Shown one piece after another: positions 60,138 to 64,000 of a stretch of 64,000 nucleotides of DNA. The translations under genes and the position numbers were made by a program. Source of the stretch: Flavobacterium sp. LC2016-23 (lineage in GTDB: Bacteria; Bacteroidota; Bacteroidia; Flavobacteriales; Flavobacteriaceae); contig NZ_WKKE01000008.1 in assembly GCF_009674775.1 (NCBI RefSeq), forward strand, positions 124,001 through 188,000, read 5' to 3'. The notes under the pieces were generated by a model. The model was given only the letters and a program-made list of their open reading frames with translations, was not told the origin of the DNA and made no database searches. The first letter of the stretch is position 1, and the number at the start of each line of letters is the position of its first letter.

Positions 60138-61079
60138 ATGTCGCACCTAGAACCAGAAGCTAAAATTTTTGCTTGTTCACAAAGTGTTTATCTTGCAGAA
60201 AAAATTGCAGAACAATACGGGATTCCGTTAGGAAAAGTAACGATGTCAACGTACAGTGATGGTGAATTTCAGCCGTCTTACGAAGAGTCAATCAGAGGAT
60301 TACGTGTTTTTATCGTGTGCTCCACATTTCCAACAGCCGATAATTTGATGGAATTGTTATTAATGATTGATGCTGCAAAACGCGCATCAGCAAGACATAT
60401 TACAGCTGTTATGCCATACTTCGGTTGGGCAAGACAGGACAGAAAAGACAAACCCAGAGTTCCGATTGGAGCAAAATTAGTAGCTAATTTATTAGATGCT
60501 GCCGGAGCGACAAGAGTAATGACAATGGATTTGCACGCAGATCAGATTCAGGGGTTTTTCGAAAAACCGGTAGATCATTTATTTGCCTCTACAATCTTTT
60601 TACCATATGTAGAAAGTTTAGGATTAGAAAATCTGACAATTGCATCTCCGGATATGGGAGGTTCAAAAAGAGCATATGCTTATTCTAAGTTCCTTGAATC
60701 AGATGTAGTAATCTGTTACAAACAAAGAAAAGCAGCCAACGTTATCGACACTATGGAGCTTATAGGTGAAGTAAAAGGCCGTAACGTAATATTGGTAGAC
60801 GACATGATTGATACGGGAGGAACATTAGCGAAAGCAGCCGACTTAATGATCGAAAAAGGAGCATTAAGTGTCAGAGCAATTTGTACACACGCTATTTTAT
60901 CCGGTGATGCCTACGATAAAATTGAAAATTCGAAATTAAGCGAGTTAATCGTTACCGATTCAATTCCATTAAAGAGAGAGTCAAAAAAAATAAGAGTAGT
61001 GAGTTGTGCACCTCTTTTTGCTGAAGTTATGCACATGGTGCACCACAACAATTCCATAAGTGGAAAATTTATAATGTAA
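60138..61079 (+). CDS. prs: Ribose-phosphate pyrophosphokinase
   Basis: This 313-residue enzyme has class I PRPP synthetase motifs: FIVCSTFPTADNLMELLLMIDAAKRASA (parts), the flexible-loop GWARQDRKDKPRVPI, DLHADQIQGFF and the PRPP loop VDDMIDTGGTLAKAAD. It makes PRPP from ribose-5-phosphate and ATP for nucleotide, histidine and tryptophan synthesis. In many bacteria, as here, prs precedes the L25 gene. Length and start are normal. Confidence 0.96.
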   Translation: MSHLEPEAKIFACSQSVYLAEKIAEQYGIPLGKVTMSTYSDGEFQPSYEESIRGLRVFIVCSTFPTADNLMELLLMIDAAKRASARHITAVMPYFGWARQDRKDKPRVPIGAKLVANLLDAAGATRVMTMDLHADQIQGFFEKPVDHLFASTIFLPYVESLGLENLTIASPDMGGSKRAYAYSKFLESDVVICYKQRKAANVIDTMELIGEVKGRNVILVDDMIDTGGTLAKAADLMIEKGALSVRAICTHAILSGDAYDKIENSKLSELIVTDSIPLKRESKKIRVVSCAPLFAEVMHMVHHNNSISGKFIM

Positions 61080-61091
61080 TAAATGGCAATA

Positions 61092-61181
61092 TGCTATAGG
61101 CTTTAAGCTTTAAGCATTAAAAAATGTCAATAAATTTATTACGAAAGAAAGCCTAAAGCGTATCGCCTAAAGCTTAAAGCA
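61092..61181. repeat. Inverted GCTTTAAGCTTTA repeat in prs/rplY spacer
   Basis: GCTTTAAGCTTTA near 61099-61112 and TAAAGCTTAAAGC near 61168-61180 are inverted words, with an extra GCCTAAAGC copy at 61151. It could form a hairpin between the two genes. Confidence 0.55.
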
Positions 61182-61216
61182 ACAAGAATATTTATTAATA
61201 ACTATATTTTTTTACA

Positions 61217-61828
61217 ATGAAATCGATTACAATTAAAGGATCAGAAAGAGAAAGCGTGGGCAAAGTGTCAACTAAAGCCTTACGTAATGCTGGAGCGGTT
61301 CCTTGCGTGTTATACGGAGGAAATCAGGCAGTACACTTCTCAGCAGACGCTGCAGCGTTCAAAAACTTGGTTTACACTCCAAATGCACACACAGTTGTGA
61401 TTGAGCTTGGAAAAGGAAAATCATTCAATGCAATTTTACAAGATATCCAGGTTCACCCTGTATCTGACAGAATTTTACACATTGACTTCTTTCAGTTATT
61501 TGATGACAAAGAAATCACTATGGAAGTTCCTGTAAAAGTGGTTGGTACATCTAAAGGTGTTCTTGCAGGTGGTGTTTTACGTTTGAACACTCGTAAATTA
61601 AAAGTAAAAGCTTTACCTAAAAATCTTCCTGATTTTGTTGAAGCTGACATTACTCCACTTGAAATGGGTAACAAATTATACGTTACTAAAGTTGGTGCTC
61701 CGGAATACAAAGTAATGCACCCGGACAACACAGTTGTAGCTCAGGTAAGAATCTCTCGTGCTGCTATGAAAGCTGCTCAGGAGGCTGCAAAAGCTGCAAA
61801 AGCTCCTGCAAAAGGAAAGAAAAAATAA
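61217..61828 (+). CDS. rplY: 50S ribosomal protein L25 (CTC form)
   Basis: This 203-residue protein has an N-terminal 5S rRNA-binding L25 domain (about 1-95: [42 protein letters not shown] in parts). A C-terminal TL5/CTC beta domain (100-180) follows, with a short Ala/Lys tail. It binds 5S rRNA in the large subunit. The last residues ([14 protein letters not shown]) are typical of Bacteroidetes forms. A strong terminator follows. Confidence 0.95.
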   Translation: MKSITIKGSERESVGKVSTKALRNAGAVPCVLYGGNQAVHFSADAAAFKNLVYTPNAHTVVIELGKGKSFNAILQDIQVHPVSDRILHIDFFQLFDDKEITMEVPVKVVGTSKGVLAGGVLRLNTRKLKVKALPKNLPDFVEADITPLEMGNKLYVTKVGAPEYKVMHPDNTVVAQVRISRAAMKAAQEAAKAAKAPAKGKKK

Positions 61829-61845
61829 TTTTTTTCAAATCATAC

Positions 61846-61881
61846 AAAAAGCATCAATCGAAAGATTGGTGCTTTTTTTTT
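61846..61881 (+). terminator. Terminator after rplY
   Basis: AAAAAGCATCAATC pairs with GATTGGTGCTTTTT (one wobble pair) around a GAAA loop, followed by a T-run. Confidence 0.9.
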
Positions 61882-61884
61882 GTT

Positions 61885-62700
61885 CCAAAGGTTCAAAGTT
61901 GCAAAGGTTCAAAGGAGGATAAGTTTACAGTATGTCAGGCTGAGCGAAGTCGAAGCCCCGTAAGTAACTCTGCAATCTAAAGGGAATATTTAGTAGCGTA
62001 GACTTCGACTACGCTAAGTTTGACAAAAATGCGAAATAAAAATCTGCTCCATTAGCCAAATCTGCGAGAAGATTTTAATCAATCTTTCAGGGGCAAACAA
62101 ATTATATGAAACATTTTTAATTGTCAAATTTTTCAGAAGCAGAAACTGTCGTTTTTTCAAGACGAGACTTTCCTGCCATCCGCTATATCTTTTCCCTGCT
62201 AAAGAAGCAGGAAAAAGGATACCGCTTCTGTCAGGGCTAGCGAGAAGTTTAGTTTTTATAAGTTAAAGAGGTTCAAAGGGACAAAAGATGATAAGTTTGC
62301 AGTGTTTCCGACTTAAGCAAAAATGGAGCGATAAAAAATCTGCTCCATCAGCCAAATCTGCGGAAAACCTTTTTTCTTTGCGAGCCTTGCGTAAACCTTT
62401 GCGCTCTTCGCGGTTAATGACACAAATTTTCTAATTCACACATTTTCTAATTGACATTTTTTTAAGCAGAAACGTCAAAATGTTTAAAGCCCCAGGATTT
62501 ATGAGTTTAAGATAAGTCTACAATATGTCAGGCTGAGCGAAGTCGAAGCCCCGCAAAATGTTTCACTTTAGATTGTCGGGTCAACTGTGCGACTTCGACC
62601 GCTCAGTCTGAAAAAAATTGAGGGATAAAAAATCGGCTCCATCAGCCAGATCTGCGGGAAAACTTTTTTAAACGACCTTTACGGAAAGCCTTCATAAAAT
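61885..62700. repeat. Repeat-rich, gene-free spacer between rplY and pth
   Basis: About 800 bases hold no credible gene. TGTCAGGCTGAGCGAAGTCG occurs at about 61933 and 62526, each copy followed by an inverted partner (61990-62025 and 62588-62610). AAAATCTGCTCCAT with AGCCAAATCTGCG occurs three times (about 62039, 62335, and 62629 with changes), and GATAAGTTT-CAG words three times. CTTTGCG and GGTTCAAAG words are scattered between. It is a mosaic of dispersed elements seen elsewhere in the window. Confidence 0.75.
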
Positions 62701-62742
62701 AAATTATCTAATTAACCAATTGCCACATTCTCTAATTAATCT

Positions 62743-62750
62743 TACTTTTG
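62743..62750 (+). promoter_or_regulatory. -7 box of pth promoter
   Basis: TACTTTTG matches TAnnTTTG. The ATG at 62756 is only 5 bases away, so either the message is leaderless or translation starts at ATG 62816. Confidence 0.55.
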
Positions 62751-62755
62751 CAGAC

Positions 62756-63382
62756 ATGATAAAATGGATAGCAAAACTGTTTTCATCAACACCAAAAGAA
62801 GAGAACACAGACAATATGAAGAAATATTTAATAGTAGGCCTTGGTAATATTGGAGCCGAATACGTAAATACACGACATAACATAGGATTTAAAGTCCTGG
62901 ATTTTTTAGCCAGAAAAGAAAGTCTTTCTTTCGAAACCGTAAAATTGGGTGCTTTGGCTGAATATAAATTTAAAGGAAGAACCTTTTTCCTGCTTAAACC
63001 AAACACCTACATGAATTTAAGCGGTAAAGCCGTTAAATACTGGATGGATAAGGAAAACATTCCATTAGAGAATATTCTGGTCATTACAGACGATTTAAAC
63101 CTGTCTTTCGGAAGCATCCGAATCCGGCCAAAAGGCAGTGACGGAGGTCATAACGGATTGAAAAATATAAATCTGGTTCTGAATACTCAAAATTACACCC
63201 GTTTCAGATTTGGGATCAGCGATCAGTTTAAAAAAGGACAACAGGTCGATTATGTTTTGGGAGATTGGGACGAAGAAGAAAAAGCAAAACTTCCGGAACG
63301 TTTAGAAGTTGCTTCAGAAATTATCAGGTCATTCGGAACTGCCGGATTAGAAAACACAATGACCACTTTTAATGGAAAATAA
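62756..63382 (+). CDS. pth: Peptidyl-tRNA hydrolase
   Basis: This 208-residue protein has the hallmarks YLIVGLGNIGAEYVNTRHNIGF with the catalytic His, LLKPNTYMNLSGKAV, ITDDLNLSFGSIRIRPKGSDGGHNGL (parts) and RFRFGISDQF. It frees tRNAs from dropped peptidyl-tRNA. The frame is open back to 62720, but that start lies before the promoter box. ATG 62756 gives a 20-residue basic extension, and ATG 62816 gives the core enzyme. I chose 62756 because I recall similar extensions in relatives; the choice is uncertain. Confidence 0.93.
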   Translation: MIKWIAKLFSSTPKEENTDNMKKYLIVGLGNIGAEYVNTRHNIGFKVLDFLARKESLSFETVKLGALAEYKFKGRTFFLLKPNTYMNLSGKAVKYWMDKENIPLENILVITDDLNLSFGSIRIRPKGSDGGHNGLKNINLVLNTQNYTRFRFGISDQFKKGQQVDYVLGDWDEEEKAKLPERLEVASEIIRSFGTAGLENTMTTFNGK

Positions 63383-63477
63383 AGATTTACAGCTATTTAA
63401 GGCTTAAAAAATCAGATTATCAATTAATTAAATCAAATTATAACGAAATAGTATTTTCTATTCCAAAGTTAAATGTT

Positions 63478-63485
63478 TAAATTTG
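63478..63485 (+). promoter_or_regulatory. -7 box of sodA promoter
   Basis: TAAATTTG matches TAnnTTTG and gives a leader of about 30 bases before the sodA ATG. Confidence 0.55.
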
Positions 63486-63520
63486 GGATAAATTATTATA
63501 AACCATAAAATCATAATATC

Positions 63521-64000
63521 ATGGCTTTTGAATTACCACAATTACCTTATGCATATGATGCATTAGAACCACATATTGATGCCCGTACAATGGAAATTCA
63601 CCATTCAAAACATCATAATGCATACACAACAAATCTTAATGCTGCAATTGCAGGAACAGATTTAGAGGGAAAAACAATCGAAAACATCTTAATCAATCTA
63701 GATAAATCAAACGCTGCAGTTCGTAACAATGGTGGAGGTTTTTACAATCACAATTTATTCTGGACTGTAATGAGCCCGGACGGTGGCGGATTACCAACAG
63801 GTGATTTGTTAGCTGCAATTGAGTCTTCTTTTGGAACTTTTGAAGAGTTTAAAGCAAAATTTGCTAAAGCCGGTGCGACACAATTCGGTTCAGGATGGGC
63901 TTGGTTAACAGTACACAAAGGAGGAAAATTAGAAGTTTCAGGAACTCCGAATCAGGATAATCCATTAATGCCGGAAGTAGGTAATGGCGGAACTCCGATT
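63521..64000 (+). CDS. sodA: Superoxide dismutase (Mn/Fe), 5' part
   Basis: The frame is open from ATG 63521 to the window edge: 160 residues of about 200. It begins [20 protein letters not shown], the normal start of cytosolic Mn/Fe superoxide dismutases. The first metal His lies in [12 protein letters not shown], the second in [11 protein letters not shown], and GSGWAWL follows. The Asp/His ligands of the DVWEHAYY motif lie beyond the window. GGGFYNH without a Gln at the Fe-type position favours manganese or either metal. Confidence 0.95.
   Translation, partial: MAFELPQLPYAYDALEPHIDARTMEIHHSKHHNAYTTNLNAAIAGTDLEGKTIENILINLDKSNAAVRNNGGGFYNHNLFWTVMSPDGGGLPTGDLLAAIESSFGTFEEFKAKFAKAGATQFGSGWAWLTVHKGGKLEVSGTPNQDNPLMPEVGNGGTPI

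Noticed and set aside
61885..62700. CRISPR-like array
   Set aside because: Repeats are of different kinds, unevenly spaced and partly inverted, and no cas genes are near.

Overview
The window is chromosomal DNA from a Flavobacterium, close to F. johnsoniae. The evidence is AT-rich DNA, repeated TAnnTTTG promoter boxes typical of Bacteroidetes, weak ribosome binding sites, a tyrosine ammonia-lyase that looks nearly the same as the F. johnsoniae enzyme as I remember it, and a full flexirubin-type pigment locus. No phage, insertion sequence, CRISPR array or rRNA was seen.

Layout. (1) 1-7.7 kb, housekeeping genes: the end of a DUF4292 lipoprotein gene, a degenerate M23/EnvC-like protein, rbfA with a LolC/E-like permease, a MATE exporter, dusB, and a stand-alone lipoprotein gene bracketed by inverted copies of a dispersed repeat. 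(2) 7.8-42.2 kb: about 35 minus-strand genes, mostly overlapping or a few bases apart, forming a flexirubin (aryl polyene plus dialkylresorcinol) cluster. It runs from tyrosine ammonia-lyase (upstream end) to an AMP-ligase (downstream end). A halogenase-like flavoprotein gene diverges from its upstream end. (3) 43.6-50.6 kb: a secreted protein of unknown function, a Na+/sugar symporter, and galM-galK-galT facing a GntR-type regulator. (4) 50.7-58.9 kb: an arabinose regulon with a Nudix-type AraR, GH51 arabinofuranosidase, araB-araD-araA and a lipoprotein mutarotase. (5) 59-64 kb: an OsmC protein, tRNA-Leu(CAA), prs, rplY, a repeat-rich spacer, pth and the start of sodA.

How the pigment genes fit together. 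Tyrosine ammonia-lyase makes p-coumarate, and the PaaK-like ligase can activate it. Two ACPs, three ketosynthases with an intact Cys-His-His triad, a chain-length-factor-like KS, a truncated KS, a FabG and three hotdog proteins can extend the polyene. DarB and DarA make the dialkylresorcinol. Two phytoene-desaturase-like oxidoreductases, acyltransferases, a C45-type lipoprotein, a BtrH-like protein, a thioesterase, an ABC exporter, an MMPL-acyltransferase fusion, LolA/LolB-like proteins and two beta-barrels would finish, move or anchor the pigment.

Most notable observations: the hotdog dehydratases appear to split their catalytic residues between partners; BtrH-like and C45 proteins are candidates for forming the ester bond; a two-gene insert sits between ketosynthase genes; two local DNA duplications lie inside the pigment operon; and one 21-bp palindrome recurs at four sugar promoters, which links the Na+/sugar symporter to AraR.
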